Of a stretch of 64,000 bases of DNA, positions 1 through 8,567 are shown in pieces. This stretch comes from Alphaproteobacteria bacterium (GTDB lineage Bacteria; Pseudomonadota; Alphaproteobacteria; Micavibrionales; UBA2020). Both the position numbers and the translations under genes were made by a program. The number at the start of each line of letters is the position of its first letter. Within the stretch, counting starts at the first letter, position 1. The stretch lies in the NCBI GenBank assembly GCA_025934695.1, contig JAICWS010000003.1, forward strand, positions 372,001 to 436,000, in the 5' to 3' direction. The notes below the pieces were generated by a model, which saw only the letters and a list, made by a program, of their open reading frames with translations, had not been told where the DNA came from and did not search any database.

Positions 1-47
1 ACGCGGAATTCTTTGGTTTTGATCTCCTTCGGACAGCCGATCAGCAT
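1..47 (-). CDS. ald: Alanine dehydrogenase, N-terminal start only (cut by window edge)
   Basis: Only the first 15 codons are visible, reading MLIGCPKEIKTKEFR, the typical beginning of alanine dehydrogenase (M-I-G-x-P-K-E-x-K). An AGGAG ribosome site lies about 8 nt before the ATG at 47. The family interconverts L-alanine and pyruvate with NAD(H). The gene is divergent from the ornithine aminotransferase gene at 156, so about 108 bp hold both promoters, and both neighbours act in amino-acid catabolism. The call rests on a short N-terminus; the PntA-type transhydrogenase alpha subunit starts similarly and is the main alternative. Confidence 0.7.
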   Translation of the reverse strand, partial: MLIGCPKEIKTKEFR

Positions 48-155
48 TATATTTCTCCTATGATGGATGCGGCAGGCTCACTCCCGCGCGCATCTTGTAA
101 TGTGCAATGGCGAGTCATACTATCCCTCCGCACCCTCCAATTCAAGTGAGTTAAT

Positions 156-1403
156 ATGTTAAATAAAATCATCGACAAGATCACCCGCACCCCAACCGAA
201 AAAGCGATCGAGCACGAATCTAAATTCATCGCGCGCAATTACCACCCCCTGCCGGTCGTGCTGAACCGGGGCGAAGGCGTGTACCTGTGGGATCACGAGG
301 GCAAGAAGTATCTCGACATGATGAGCGCCTATTCGGCGGTGAGCCTGGGCCATTCGCACCCGCGCATCGTGAACGCGCTGACCTCGCAGGCGCATAAACT
401 GGCCATGTGCAGCCGCGCCTATCACACCGATACGCTGGGTCCCTTCATGGAAAAGCTGGTCGAACTCACCGGTCTCGACATGGCGCTGCCGATGAACACC
501 GGCGCGGAAGCAGTCGAAACCGCCGTGAAGGCCGCCCGCCTCTGGGGTTATGAAGTCAAGAAAATCCCCGAAGGCCAGGCCGAGATCATCGTGGCCGAAG
601 GCAATTTCCACGGCCGCACGACGACCATCATCAGTTTCTCGACCGAAGCGGACTACCGCAAGAACTTCGGCCCCTTCACGCCGGGCTTTAAGGCCGTCCC
701 GTTCGACGACATCAAGGCGGTCGAAAAGGCGATCACGCCCAATACCGCCGCCATTATCTTCGAGCCCATCCAGGGCGAAGCGGGTATTAAAGTCCCGCAC
801 GACGGCTACCTGCAGGAGCTGCGCAAGCTCTGCACCGAGAAGAACGTGCTGTTCATCCTCGACGAGGTGCAGTCGGGTCTGGGCCGCACCGGCAAGATGT
901 TCGCCTACCAGCATGAGAATATCCTCCCCGACGCGCTGATCCTGGGCAAGGCGCTCGGCGGCGGGCTGCTGCCCGTTTCGGCGCTGGTCGGCAAGAAAGA
1001 GGTCATGGGCCTGTTCAAGCCGGGCAGCCACGGTTCGACTTTCGGCGGCAATCCGCTGGCGGCCGCCGTCGGCCTCGAGGCGCTGAAAGTGCTGCAGGAA
1101 GAAGGCATGGTCGAAAACAGCGCCAAGCTCGGCAAATACATGATCGAGCAGCTGCGCGGCCTGAACAGCCCGCTGATCACCGGCGTGCGCGGGCGCGGCC
1201 TGTGGATCGGCGTGGAATTCGACCCGGCGCGCGTCTCGGCCCGCACCGTGTGCGAGAAGCTGATGGAAAAAGGCATCCTGTCGAAGGATACGCACCATAC
1301 CGTCGTGCGCTTCGCCCCGCCGCTCACCATCACCAAGGAAGAAATCGACTGGGCGCTCGACCAGCTGCGCGCCGTCCTGCGCGAGCTGGAGACGCAGAAA
1401 TAA
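156..1403 (+). CDS. rocD: Ornithine aminotransferase
   Basis: PLP-dependent class-III aminotransferase of 415 aa, full length. It should move the delta-amino group of ornithine to 2-oxoglutarate, giving glutamate semialdehyde. Visible signs: the NYHPLPVV substrate segment near residue 30 that is typical of ornithine (rather than acetylornithine) aminotransferases, the pyridine-binding Asp236 in LDEVQSGLGRTG, and the Schiff-base Lys265 in LGKALGGG. The ATG at 156 has a weak GTGAG upstream. It is divergent from the alanine dehydrogenase start, and 7 nt separate it from the following membrane-protein gene, so the two may be cotranscribed. A role in arginine/ornithine breakdown is inferred from family and context. 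Confidence 0.93.
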   Translation: MLNKIIDKITRTPTEKAIEHESKFIARNYHPLPVVLNRGEGVYLWDHEGKKYLDMMSAYSAVSLGHSHPRIVNALTSQAHKLAMCSRAYHTDTLGPFMEKLVELTGLDMALPMNTGAEAVETAVKAARLWGYEVKKIPEGQAEIIVAEGNFHGRTTTIISFSTEADYRKNFGPFTPGFKAVPFDDIKAVEKAITPNTAAIIFEPIQGEAGIKVPHDGYLQELRKLCTEKNVLFILDEVQSGLGRTGKMFAYQHENILPDALILGKALGGGLLPVSALVGKKEVMGLFKPGSHGSTFGGNPLAAAVGLEALKVLQEEGMVENSAKLGKYMIEQLRGLNSPLITGVRGRGLWIGVEFDPARVSARTVCEKLMEKGILSKDTHHTVVRFAPPLTITKEEIDWALDQLRAVLRELETQK

Positions 1404-1410
1404 CGCCCGC

Positions 1411-3573
1411 GTGCCGACCCCGATCCGCGCTTTGCACAGGCATCCGCTGACGCTGGCGCTGCTGGGGGTGGCCGCCACGCTGCTGTTCTTCTTCGCCGTC
1501 AACCCGGCATTCTTCTTCGTCGACGACCGGGTGGCCCAGTATTTCCCTTACGGGCTTGTCATCAAGGATATGCTGTCGCGCGGCGCGTTTCCGTTCGTCA
1601 CCACGCGCACGCTCTATGGCGGCGCCCTGTGGGCCGACTGGCAGTATGCGATCTATAACCCCGTCTCTCTGGCGCTCACCTTCGCCATCATGCCCCGGCA
1701 CTTGGGCATCAGCGGCCTGATTTACGCGCTGGCGTTCAACCTGCTGCTGACCACGGGCGCCTTCCGGGTCGGGCGCAGCTATGGGCTTGGTGCGCCGCTC
1801 GCGGCGCTGTTCGGCCTGCTCATGGGCATCAATATCGAGGTGGTTTACATCGGTTCCAGCGACTGGATCCCGGCCGTCGCGTCGCTGGCCTGGCTGATGT
1901 TCGCCTGGGCGGCGCTCAAAGATCTTTTGCGCGCCGAACGCGATATTGCACGTCACGTGCTTTTGGCCGCCGTCTTCGTCTGGCTGATGTTCACTTCAGG
2001 CTGGCCGCATTCGGATGTGGCCTTCTGCATCATCGCGGCGGCCGTTTGCGCGGAAGAGTTACGCAGCCTTCGCGGTTTCCTTCGGCTCGGGGCGGCAGCG
2101 GGCTTAAGCGCCGCGCTTTGTGTCCCCGCGCTCGTGCCCGTGCTGGCCTCGCTCAACTGGATGGACCATATCGAGGTCAAAGGCGCGGAAAAGATCATGA
2201 CGCCGACCCTTCTCGACCTGCTCAATATCAGCAATCCCGCCTGGAGGCCGCAAATGCGGCCTTGGCTGGGGGAAAGCGCGGCGCCTCTGCCGCCCCTGTT
2301 CATGGCCGGCTGGTTCGCGCTGCCGGCGCTCGCCTTCATCCGCTGGCGCGCGGTGCGCTGGAAAGATCAGGCTGGGCTGCTCGTTCTCGTGGCGCTGTTC
2401 GGCCTGCTGGCCTGCGGCATTCCCGAGAACCAGCACCTGAACTTTCCGTTTCGCTGGCTGCCCGAGGTGCATGCGCTGTTTCTGCTGGTCCTGCTGCGCG
2501 CGCTGCAAGCGCCGGCGCTCAGCGAGTTCAGTACCGCGCGTCTTAAGTCCGCGCTCGCAATAGCCGCTGGCTTGGCGGTCTTGGCCTATGCGGCCGATCC
2601 TGATCTTCGCCGCTTCGCGCTTTTCGTGATCCCCGTCGCCTTCGTGCCGCTGCTGCTTTATCCGGAAAGCCGTGGCGGCCTCGCTCTCTGCCTCGGCGCC
2701 ACCTCGCTCGCCACGGCGCTTGCCATTGGGCAGGCCTATCCCTTCAATCTTCTGTTCATTCCCTGGCAAAAAGCGACCACGACGATTGAAACCCCTGCCC
2801 CGGCGCGGGAAGACCGCATCGACTATACGCTGTTCGAGGGCTGGCCGCGCCTGTACGGGAAACTGCCGCCGGGGCCGCCCGACCTCGCGCGGGAGGCGGA
2901 ATTCCCGATGTCGGCGATGCCGGTCTATTATCACATCGATTCCATCAACGGTTATTCCTCGATCGTCCACGAGGGAATGCAGCGCGTCTTCGGATGCAAG
3001 GAGAGCCGCGGCACGCCCTGCACCATCATCCCGCTCAAGCCGATGATGCGCCGCGAACTAGCGACGGGCCAGCGCTATCTCGACCTGTTCAAGATCGACC
3101 GCATCGTCACGGATGATAAGAACTCGGAACAGGAAGTGGCCAGAGCGCTGCCGGGCTGGGCGCGCAGTCCCCGCGATACGACGGTTTCTTTCGACCGGCC
3201 CGCAAAGACGGCGCTGCCCGGCACCATGTCCTGGCATTCGCCCGGCCTCTCCACAGGCAGCGGCGGCACTTATCCCGACGGCGAATACGCCACGGTGAAG
3301 AACGGTCCCGCCCCGGGGCTTATCACCTATGCCAGACTTTACTATCCGGGTTTCAGGGCCAGCCTCGACCGGCAGGCGCTTGGCGTCCACCCGGTGAACG
3401 GATTGCTTGTCGGCGTCGACATCCCCCCGAACGCGTCGGGCCGCCTCGACCTGGCGTTCCGGCCGCCCTGCCTCGGCCCCAGCATTGCCGCCGCGATCGC
3501 AGGACTTGTGCTCTGGGCTTTCGGCGCGCTGGTGGAGCGCCGCCGCAACCGGCAAGCACAGGCAAGCTCGTGA
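1411..3573 (+). CDS. YfhO-like polytopic membrane protein
   Basis: A 720-aa inner-membrane protein with about a dozen hydrophobic segments, starting with a membrane helix at residues 13-33, and a hydrophilic extracytoplasmic portion at roughly 460-680 followed by a last helix near 690-710. The layout, the early aspartate pair after the first helix (FFVDDRVAQYFP) and the GG/W-rich loops resemble the YfhO/GT-C type glycosyltransferase-like proteins that use lipid-linked sugar donors. The start is GTG just after the rocD stop. No catalytic motif is certain, and the acceptor is unknown. It could decorate a cell-surface polymer. Confidence 0.6.
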   Translation: MPTPIRALHRHPLTLALLGVAATLLFFFAVNPAFFFVDDRVAQYFPYGLVIKDMLSRGAFPFVTTRTLYGGALWADWQYAIYNPVSLALTFAIMPRHLGISGLIYALAFNLLLTTGAFRVGRSYGLGAPLAALFGLLMGINIEVVYIGSSDWIPAVASLAWLMFAWAALKDLLRAERDIARHVLLAAVFVWLMFTSGWPHSDVAFCIIAAAVCAEELRSLRGFLRLGAAAGLSAALCVPALVPVLASLNWMDHIEVKGAEKIMTPTLLDLLNISNPAWRPQMRPWLGESAAPLPPLFMAGWFALPALAFIRWRAVRWKDQAGLLVLVALFGLLACGIPENQHLNFPFRWLPEVHALFLLVLLRALQAPALSEFSTARLKSALAIAAGLAVLAYAADPDLRRFALFVIPVAFVPLLLYPESRGGLALCLGATSLATALAIGQAYPFNLLFIPWQKATTTIETPAPAREDRIDYTLFEGWPRLYGKLPPGPPDLAREAEFPMSAMPVYYHIDSINGYSSIVHEGMQRVFGCKESRGTPCTIIPLKPMMRRELATGQRYLDLFKIDRIVTDDKNSEQEVARALPGWARSPRDTTVSFDRPAKTALPGTMSWHSPGLSTGSGGTYPDGEYATVKNGPAPGLITYARLYYPGFRASLDRQALGVHPVNGLLVGVDIPPNASGRLDLAFRPPCLGPSIAAAIAGLVLWAFGALVERRRNRQAQASS

Positions 3574-3582
3574 GCCGGTAAT

Positions 3583-4092
3583 CTATTTCTTCCGGCCCTT
3601 GCCCAGCGCCTCGTCGAGATGGATGCCCATTTTCTCGAGCATCCGGATCAGGATCGTGTTCTGGTATTCGAGGTGATGCAGGATGACTTCGATCTCCTGC
3701 TCGGCCTTCACGTTGACCTCGAGGTCGTATTGCGCGCGCATTTCGGCGTGGCGGCCTTGCAGGTTCTGTCCCACCATGATCAGCGGCATCAGCAAAATCT
3801 GGATCAGGTTCGAGATGAACAGCCAGAACACGAAGCCCGTCGGCGGGTCGAACTGAAGATTCTTCGGCGCCAGCAGGTTCCAGCCCAGCCACAGCACCGT
3901 CCAGGCCAGGATGACCAGGAAGAAGCCCATGGTGCCGATATGGTCGGTGATCCACATCGCGAATTTGTCGAGGCGCGATACGTTTTCGTTGAATTGCAGG
4001 TTGACGTCGCGCAGCGGCGCCCGCGTCTTGCGGAATTCCGCGAGCGTCATCGGTTTTTCGGCGGTTTTGGACCCGGTCATGCCTTCCCCCAT
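3583..4092 (-). CDS. DUF1003 family membrane protein
   Basis: 169 aa with two adjacent membrane helices (about residues 52-72 and 85-107) carrying the DUF1003 signature: a D-K-x-A-x-x-I-T-D-x-I-G-T lead-in, then W-x-x-W-N and the F-D-P-x-x-F segment, followed by a long charged helix with Q-N-x-Q-G-R-H-A-E-x-R-A-x-x-D-x-x-V-N. Function of the family is unknown. A second ATG four codons downstream (4080) has the better GGGGGA ribosome site and is a plausible true start. A strong terminator hairpin lies directly before the first ATG, which also favours the later start. It is convergent with the YfhO-like gene. Confidence 0.8.
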   Translation of the reverse strand: MGEGMTGSKTAEKPMTLAEFRKTRAPLRDVNLQFNENVSRLDKFAMWITDHIGTMGFFLVILAWTVLWLGWNLLAPKNLQFDPPTGFVFWLFISNLIQILLMPLIMVGQNLQGRHAEMRAQYDLEVNVKAEQEIEVILHHLEYQNTILIRMLEKMGIHLDEALGKGRKK

Positions 4093-4128
4093 AAAAAAAG
4101 GATTCCTGCCCTTTCAGGCAGGAATCCT
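4092..4128 (-). terminator. Rho-independent terminator of the 4162-4728 gene
   Basis: A perfect 12-bp inverted repeat (4099-4110 and 4117-4128) with a 6-nt loop, followed on the minus strand by seven T. It ends transcripts coming from the gene at 4728-4162. The T-run abuts the first possible start codon of the DUF1003 gene, so that gene either has its own leader after this point or depends on read-through. Confidence 0.85.
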
Positions 4129-4161
4129 AGCATGGAGGAAATCACGCGGAAAGAATATGGG

Positions 4162-4728
4162 TTACTGGCTGTCCCAGATGATGGTCACGGGCTGGCCGTT
4201 GTTCATGGTGCCGAAGGAAACCTGTTTGCGCAGGCCATGCTGCCGCGTCGCGCGCGGAACGCGCCGGCCCTCGGGCGCCGCTGGCGGATGATAAACGGGG
4301 GCCAGCGCCGAGGATGGAATGCTGTTGAGCGCGACGCTGTCATCGCCCGAAGGAGCATCGCCCGCGTTGCCGCTGGCAAGGCCGGTCTGGTCGCCAGGTA
4401 CCACCCGTTGCGCATCGGGCGGCGCTGCATCGGACGCCAGGGCGGCAATGGCGGTCGCGGCCGGCATTGGCGGTCCCATCGGGCCGGCCGCGGTGCGGAC
4501 GGATGCCGGCTGGACGCGCGCCTGCGGGGGCGGCGCGGAAGCACCGGCGGGCCAGGGCGGCGGGTCGGCGTCGGGGCCGTCGACATAGGTCACGCCATTG
4601 GACGAAGCCAGTAATTTCGTGTTCAGGAATGGGTCAGAGGCGGTGTCGCCGGCGGCTCCCCAGGCATATCCCGCCGCGAATACGACGGCAGCCCCCGCCA
4701 GCGCGACGATAGGGTTTATGGGCTTCAT
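4162..4728 (-). CDS. Membrane-anchored Pro/Ala-rich protein of unknown function
   Basis: 188 aa. One hydrophobic segment at residues 7-25 (an uncleaved anchor or signal peptide) is followed by a low-complexity Ala/Pro/Asp-rich stretch and a short C-terminal folded-looking part with R-K-Q-V-S-F-G-T and V-T-I-I-W-D. I do not recognise a family. The architecture suggests a periplasm-facing protein on a flexible stalk. It ends at its own terminator (4092-4128). A string of similar small envelope proteins lies on this strand. Confidence 0.55.
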   Translation of the reverse strand: MKPINPIVALAGAAVVFAAGYAWGAAGDTASDPFLNTKLLASSNGVTYVDGPDADPPPWPAGASAPPPQARVQPASVRTAAGPMGPPMPAATAIAALASDAAPPDAQRVVPGDQTGLASGNAGDAPSGDDSVALNSIPSSALAPVYHPPAAPEGRRVPRATRQHGLRKQVSFGTMNNGQPVTIIWDSQ

Positions 4729-4808
4729 CTCGAATGTCTCCTTGTTATAGACATAACGAGAACGGAGGAGAATCGTTCCTCCTTCAGGGGGCAGTTCTTT
4801 AGAGGGAT

Positions 4809-5246
4809 CTATACCGCCGGGGGATTGGGGCCGGGTTTTTGGGAGGGTTCCTGGCGCGGCAGGGAACGATCCGCTGTGCGCTTGACCGCGCGGGTGAAAT
4901 CGGGCGCCGCGGGCTTCAGCGCGGGCGCGGGTTCGACCGCGGGCTCTTTGGGCGCGGGCGGGATGGCTTTTTCCAGCTGCGGGCCGTTCGGGCTCATTTT
5001 ACTGGCGGTATATTTGGCGGTCGTGCCGGCGGCGAGGAAGATCGCGGCGAAGGTCAGCGTCGGCACGGTCGCGACGGGCGCGAAGATGGCCGCGCCGAGA
5101 AGCGTCAGCCCGCCGATAAAGCAGCCGTCGCCGAAGTTGTCGACGATTTCCTTGCGGAACTCGGCCTTCTTGTCTTCGGGCATCTTCAGCTTGTCGATCT
5201 GCGCCTTGATCTTCGCGCCGATCTGCTTGAAGGGATTTTTCTTCAT
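4809..5246 (-). CDS. Small two-helix membrane protein, unknown
   Basis: 145 aa. A basic amphipathic N-terminus (residues 1-35, Lys-rich), two hydrophobic helices at about 42-60 and 62-80 separated by a proline, and a proline-rich basic tail. The helix-turn-helix hairpin with GG and PVATVP suggests membrane insertion with both ends in the cytoplasm. No family recognised. A start at 5246 is supported by the ATGAAGAAAAAT beginning typical of small membrane proteins. Confidence 0.5.
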   Translation of the reverse strand: MKKNPFKQIGAKIKAQIDKLKMPEDKKAEFRKEIVDNFGDGCFIGGLTLLGAAIFAPVATVPTLTFAAIFLAAGTTAKYTASKMSPNGPQLEKAIPPAPKEPAVEPAPALKPAAPDFTRAVKRTADRSLPRQEPSQKPGPNPPAV

Positions 5247-5395
5247 CGCCTTAACAGTGCTTTCGACATGTAACGGAACTACCCGTCACCCTAGAACCAA
5301 GGCCGGACCCTGTCAACGAGGATTTTATGGCAAGGGGCGTCAATCCTTTGTCAACCAATTTCCCGTAGCTTGAGGTTAGAAAACGAGGTGACCGC

Positions 5396-5953
5396 ATGCT
5401 GTATTCCCTGCACGACCTGCTCGCCAAGATGGGCGCCCCCGAGGTGAAAGAGCGCAACCGCATGGAATGGCATTACTTCGACAAGAAAAAGAACGCGCTG
5501 GCCGGTTTCGCCGAAATCCGCCTCGAGGCGGGCGGCGAGCGCCTGGTGGCCGAGATGAGCCACCTGCGCGAAAATTATGCCGACGACGAGGGCAAGGTCC
5601 ACGCCGAATATATCGAAAGTTTTCACCTGGTGGCGGAACGCACCGCGCGCCCGGGCCATTACCGCATCGTGAAAATCTCGCTCGACGGCGACGATTACCC
5701 GACCCCGTCGAAGAGCATCGTGGAACTGGGCCTCTCGGTCTTCCACGCCCGCGCGCTCGACATTTCCATCCGCATGATGGAGCAGGTTTTCAACAAGCAG
5801 GATATCCTGGAGCCGGTCAGCGTCACGACCGCGTCGCGCCAGCAGGTGCTGCCGCGCTTTCGCGCCGCGGTGAAGGAAGAGCCGCCGAAGGAGCGTTTCG
5901 GCGTGGTCATTCCCTTCCGCCCGCGCGCCCAGGTCCAGCGCGCAAACGCTTGA
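5396..5953 (+). CDS. Conserved-looking cytoplasmic protein, unknown
   Basis: 185 aa, soluble, mixed alpha/beta, with a GAGGTG ribosome site 5 nt before the ATG. The N-terminal 120 residues contain regular beta-type segments (GFAEIRLEAGGERLVAEM, then YRIVKISLDGDD) and an MMEQVFNKQDIL helix; the last 30 residues are basic and disordered. I recognise no domain. It is convergent with pmbA, 30 nt away. Confidence 0.55.
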   Translation: MLYSLHDLLAKMGAPEVKERNRMEWHYFDKKKNALAGFAEIRLEAGGERLVAEMSHLRENYADDEGKVHAEYIESFHLVAERTARPGHYRIVKISLDGDDYPTPSKSIVELGLSVFHARALDISIRMMEQVFNKQDILEPVSVTTASRQQVLPRFRAAVKEEPPKERFGVVIPFRPRAQVQRANA

Positions 5954-5983
5954 AATCAGATTTCAGATAAAGCGCGCCGCGAT

Positions 5984-7333
5984 TCAAGCGCCAGCCACGG
6001 TCATGCCGGCAATGCGCAAGGTGGGCGCGTCGACGCCGGTCTTGAATTCTAGGTCGTTGGCGGCGACCAGGCTCTTCCACATGTCCATGATGTTCGAGGC
6101 GATGGTCATTTCGCTGACCGGATAGGTAATCTTGCCCTTCTCGATCCAGAAGCCCTTCGCGCCGCGGCTGTAGTCGCCGGTCGTCATGTTGACGCCCGAG
6201 CCCATCAGTTGCGTCACGTAAAAACCTTCCTCGATATCCTTCAAAAGCTCGTCGAGCGACAGCGTGCCCGCCTGCATATAGAAGTTCGACGGCCGCGGCG
6301 AAGGCGGCGAGGAGGCGCTGCGGCTGGCGTTGCCGGTGCTTTTCAGCTTAAGCTGGCGCGCCGAGGAAAGATCGAGAAGCCAGCCGGTGAGGACGCCCTT
6401 GTCGATGATATTGCGCTTTTGGGGCGCGATGCCTTCGGCGTCGAAAGGATGCGAGCGCAGGCCCCGCTTCATGAATGGATCGTCGACGATGGTGATGTTG
6501 GAGGCGAAAATCTGCTTGCCCATCTTATCTTTGAGGAAGGTCGTGCCGCGCGCGACCGACGAGCCAGAAATCGCGCCCGCCAGCGAGCCGATGAGGCCGC
6601 CCGAAGTGCGCTTGTCGAAAACGACAGGCAAGTTTTTCGTCGGACCCTTGCGCGGATGCAGCGCACCCACCGCGCGTTCGCCCGCAGTGCGGCCGATGGA
6701 GACCGGGTCCTTCATGTCTTTCAAAAAGGCAGTCGAATCGAAATCGTAATCGGTTTCCATGCCGGTGTCTTCGCCCGCGATGACGGAGACCGAGAGGCTG
6801 AAGCCCGAGGACGAAAAGCCCGCCGCGAAACCGTTGGACGCCGCGTAGTACATTGTCTCTTTCGAGACGGCGCACTGCGCGCCCTCGGAATTGGTGACGC
6901 CTTTCACATCGCGCGCCGCGGATTCGCAGGCGTCGGCCATGGCGTTCATTTTCTCGACGTCGAGGTCCGACGGGTCATAAAGGTCGAGCTCGGGGATGCT
7001 CTTCGCGATATCGGCGGGATCGGCGATGCCGGCGTATTTGTCTTCCGGCACGTTCTTCGCCATCGCAACCGCGCGCTCGGCCATCTGCTCCAGCGCTTCC
7101 CTGCTGCGGTCGCTGGACGAGACGATCGCCTGCTTCTGACCCACGAGCACGCGCAGGCCGATCTCGGCTTCTTCCGAGCGCACGAGGGCTTCGGGTTTCG
7201 CGAATCTCCGGTTCACGGAGGTCGACTGCGAATCCGACAGGACGGCGTCGGCGGCGGTCGCGCCCTTGGCCTTCGCCATCTTCAGCAGGTCTTCGAGCAG
7301 GTTGAGGGTTTCCTGGCGAACGGCACTGGTCAT
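5984..7333 (-). CDS. pmbA: TldE/PmbA family protease subunit
   Basis: 449 aa, full length. PmbA (TldE) pairs with TldD to form a metalloprotease; TldD supplies the HExxxH zinc site and TldE lacks it, as here. The complex matures peptide antibiotics and degrades small unfolded proteins. Signs: the N-terminal LRVLVGQKQAIVSSSD segment, the central KGPTKNLPVVFD lead into the catalytic-fold half, and the C-terminal sequence ending in a typical LRIAGMTVAGA. tldD is not in the window. Sits 23 nt downstream of the receiver-domain gene on the same strand, probably cotranscribed. Confidence 0.9.
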   Translation of the reverse strand: MTSAVRQETLNLLEDLLKMAKAKGATAADAVLSDSQSTSVNRRFAKPEALVRSEEAEIGLRVLVGQKQAIVSSSDRSREALEQMAERAVAMAKNVPEDKYAGIADPADIAKSIPELDLYDPSDLDVEKMNAMADACESAARDVKGVTNSEGAQCAVSKETMYYAASNGFAAGFSSSGFSLSVSVIAGEDTGMETDYDFDSTAFLKDMKDPVSIGRTAGERAVGALHPRKGPTKNLPVVFDKRTSGGLIGSLAGAISGSSVARGTTFLKDKMGKQIFASNITIVDDPFMKRGLRSHPFDAEGIAPQKRNIIDKGVLTGWLLDLSSARQLKLKSTGNASRSASSPPSPRPSNFYMQAGTLSLDELLKDIEEGFYVTQLMGSGVNMTTGDYSRGAKGFWIEKGKITYPVSEMTIASNIMDMWKSLVAANDLEFKTGVDAPTLRIAGMTVAGA

Positions 7334-7356
7334 AACGGTTATTCCTTTTTAAAAAT

Positions 7357-8202
7357 TCAGGCGTCGGCGCCCGCGAGGAGCGCGTCGGCGAGCGGCACGC
7401 GGCGTTCGGTGCGCATCGATCCCTGCGGCAGCTCGATCAGGCGCAGGTGAAGCTTGGGCGCGCCCCGTTTGTCCTCGAAAGTCTGGTAAAACTTGTCGAG
7501 GACTTCCGAAAAACGGTTGATCGCGTCGACAGGTTCCGTTTCGTACTGCGGGCGCTGCAGCAATATGGCGAAGGTTTCGGCCCCCAAACGCCCGATGACG
7601 TCGCTCTGGCGGCGCATGAAGGTCATTTTTTCGGTCAGGTTGCGGATCGTCGTCTCGAAAGCGCCCTGGCCCACCGCCTTGACGATTTCATCGTGGTTGG
7701 TGACCTCGATGAAGACGATCAGGCTGCGCTCGCCGTAGCGGAACGCGCGGTCGATGGCCGAGAGGAACAGCTGATTGAAGGCCGACTTGCCGATCATGCC
7801 GCCCACCGAGTGGACATTGTCTTCCTTGGAGAGCATGCGGCAGATGTCCATGAGCCGCTCGGCATTGGCGATCTTGGTTTCGACATCCTGCGTCGAGAGG
7901 GGCTTGTTCAGGACATCGTTGCAGCCGGCGAGAATCGCTTCTTCCGTGGTGCCGGTCTTGGACAGCAGCAGCAGGTACGGCTTCACGGGCGTGCGGATAT
8001 TCTTCCAGATGCCGATGACGACGGGGCGCGCTTCGGCCAAGGGGGCGGGGTCGACCATGACGCAGTCGAATTTGCCGCCCTTGATCATGTCGAAGGCGAG
8101 ATTCTTGTTCGGCTCGGGCACCACATGGTGGCCCTTCGCCCCCAGCTTCGACGTGATGAGCTGGTTGGTCAGAGATTCGCGATCGATGACCAGAACTTCC
8201 AT
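7357..8202 (-). CDS. Receiver domain fused to a degenerate GGDEF-like domain
   Basis: 281 aa. Residues 1-120 form a response-regulator receiver with acidic Asp7, phospho-acceptor candidate Asp51 (VMVDP) and a conserved-type Lys in LNKPLS. The second half follows GGDEF layout (a GKSAFNQLFLSAIDRAFRYG helix, then an IVFIEVTNHDEI strand), but the signature is GAETF instead of GGDEF and the metal-binding Asp of D-x-D-x-F is not kept. It is therefore unlikely to make cyclic-di-GMP and may act by protein contact. No DNA-binding domain and no histidine kinase nearby. Confidence 0.7.
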   Translation of the reverse strand: MEVLVIDRESLTNQLITSKLGAKGHHVVPEPNKNLAFDMIKGGKFDCVMVDPAPLAEARPVVIGIWKNIRTPVKPYLLLLSKTGTTEEAILAGCNDVLNKPLSTQDVETKIANAERLMDICRMLSKEDNVHSVGGMIGKSAFNQLFLSAIDRAFRYGERSLIVFIEVTNHDEIVKAVGQGAFETTIRNLTEKMTFMRRQSDVIGRLGAETFAILLQRPQYETEPVDAINRFSEVLDKFYQTFEDKRGAPKLHLRLIELPQGSMRTERRVPLADALLAGADA

Positions 8203-8305
8203 AGTAAGCTTGAAAACCCCTTTGAATACCCTTCATTAATGTAAGGAAAAGCGGACCGCAGGCCAATATAAATCGGGCATCCTTTTCCCTATTCTTTGAT
8301 ATCAT

Positions 8306-8335
8306 TTGACAAACGGGTCCGATTTGCCTTATGAC
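8306..8335 (+). promoter_or_regulatory. Sigma-70-type promoter of tRNA-Leu
   Basis: Perfect -35 TTGACA at 8306-8311, an 18-bp spacer and TATGAC at 8330-8335, ending 18 nt before the tRNA 5' end. Confidence 0.6.
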
Positions 8336-8353
8336 TCTCTGGCCTAATGCCGT

Positions 8354-8438
8354 GCCCAAATGGCGGAATTGGTAGACGCGCAGGTTTCAGGTACCTGTGG
8401 GGCAACCCGTGTAAGTTCGAGTCTTATTTTGGGCACCA
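8354..8438 (+). tRNA. tRNA-Leu (CAG)
   Basis: 85 nt with encoded CCA. Acceptor stem GCCCAAA/TTTGGGC, D arm GCGGAATTGGTAGACGC, anticodon stem CAGGT/ACCTG with loop TTCAGGT giving anticodon CAG, a long class-II variable arm, and a T arm with GTTCGAGT. Discriminator A, as expected for Leu. Confidence 0.95.
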
Positions 8439-8567
8439 TTTCTTCTCTACATCACTAAAGCCGTTGGCGCCGTATCCGTTTCCCGGATGCGGCCAACCAC
8501 CCTGAAACGGCTTTGATTCTGGACTAAGGGTCGGAACCTGCGTTAAAGTTTTCAAAAGGATAACGAA

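Noticed and set aside
159-1502. Long minus-strand open frame opposite rocD (447 codons)
   Set aside because: Shadow of a GC-rich gene: the plus-strand frame has full ornithine aminotransferase motifs and the minus frame has no recognisable domain or ribosome site.
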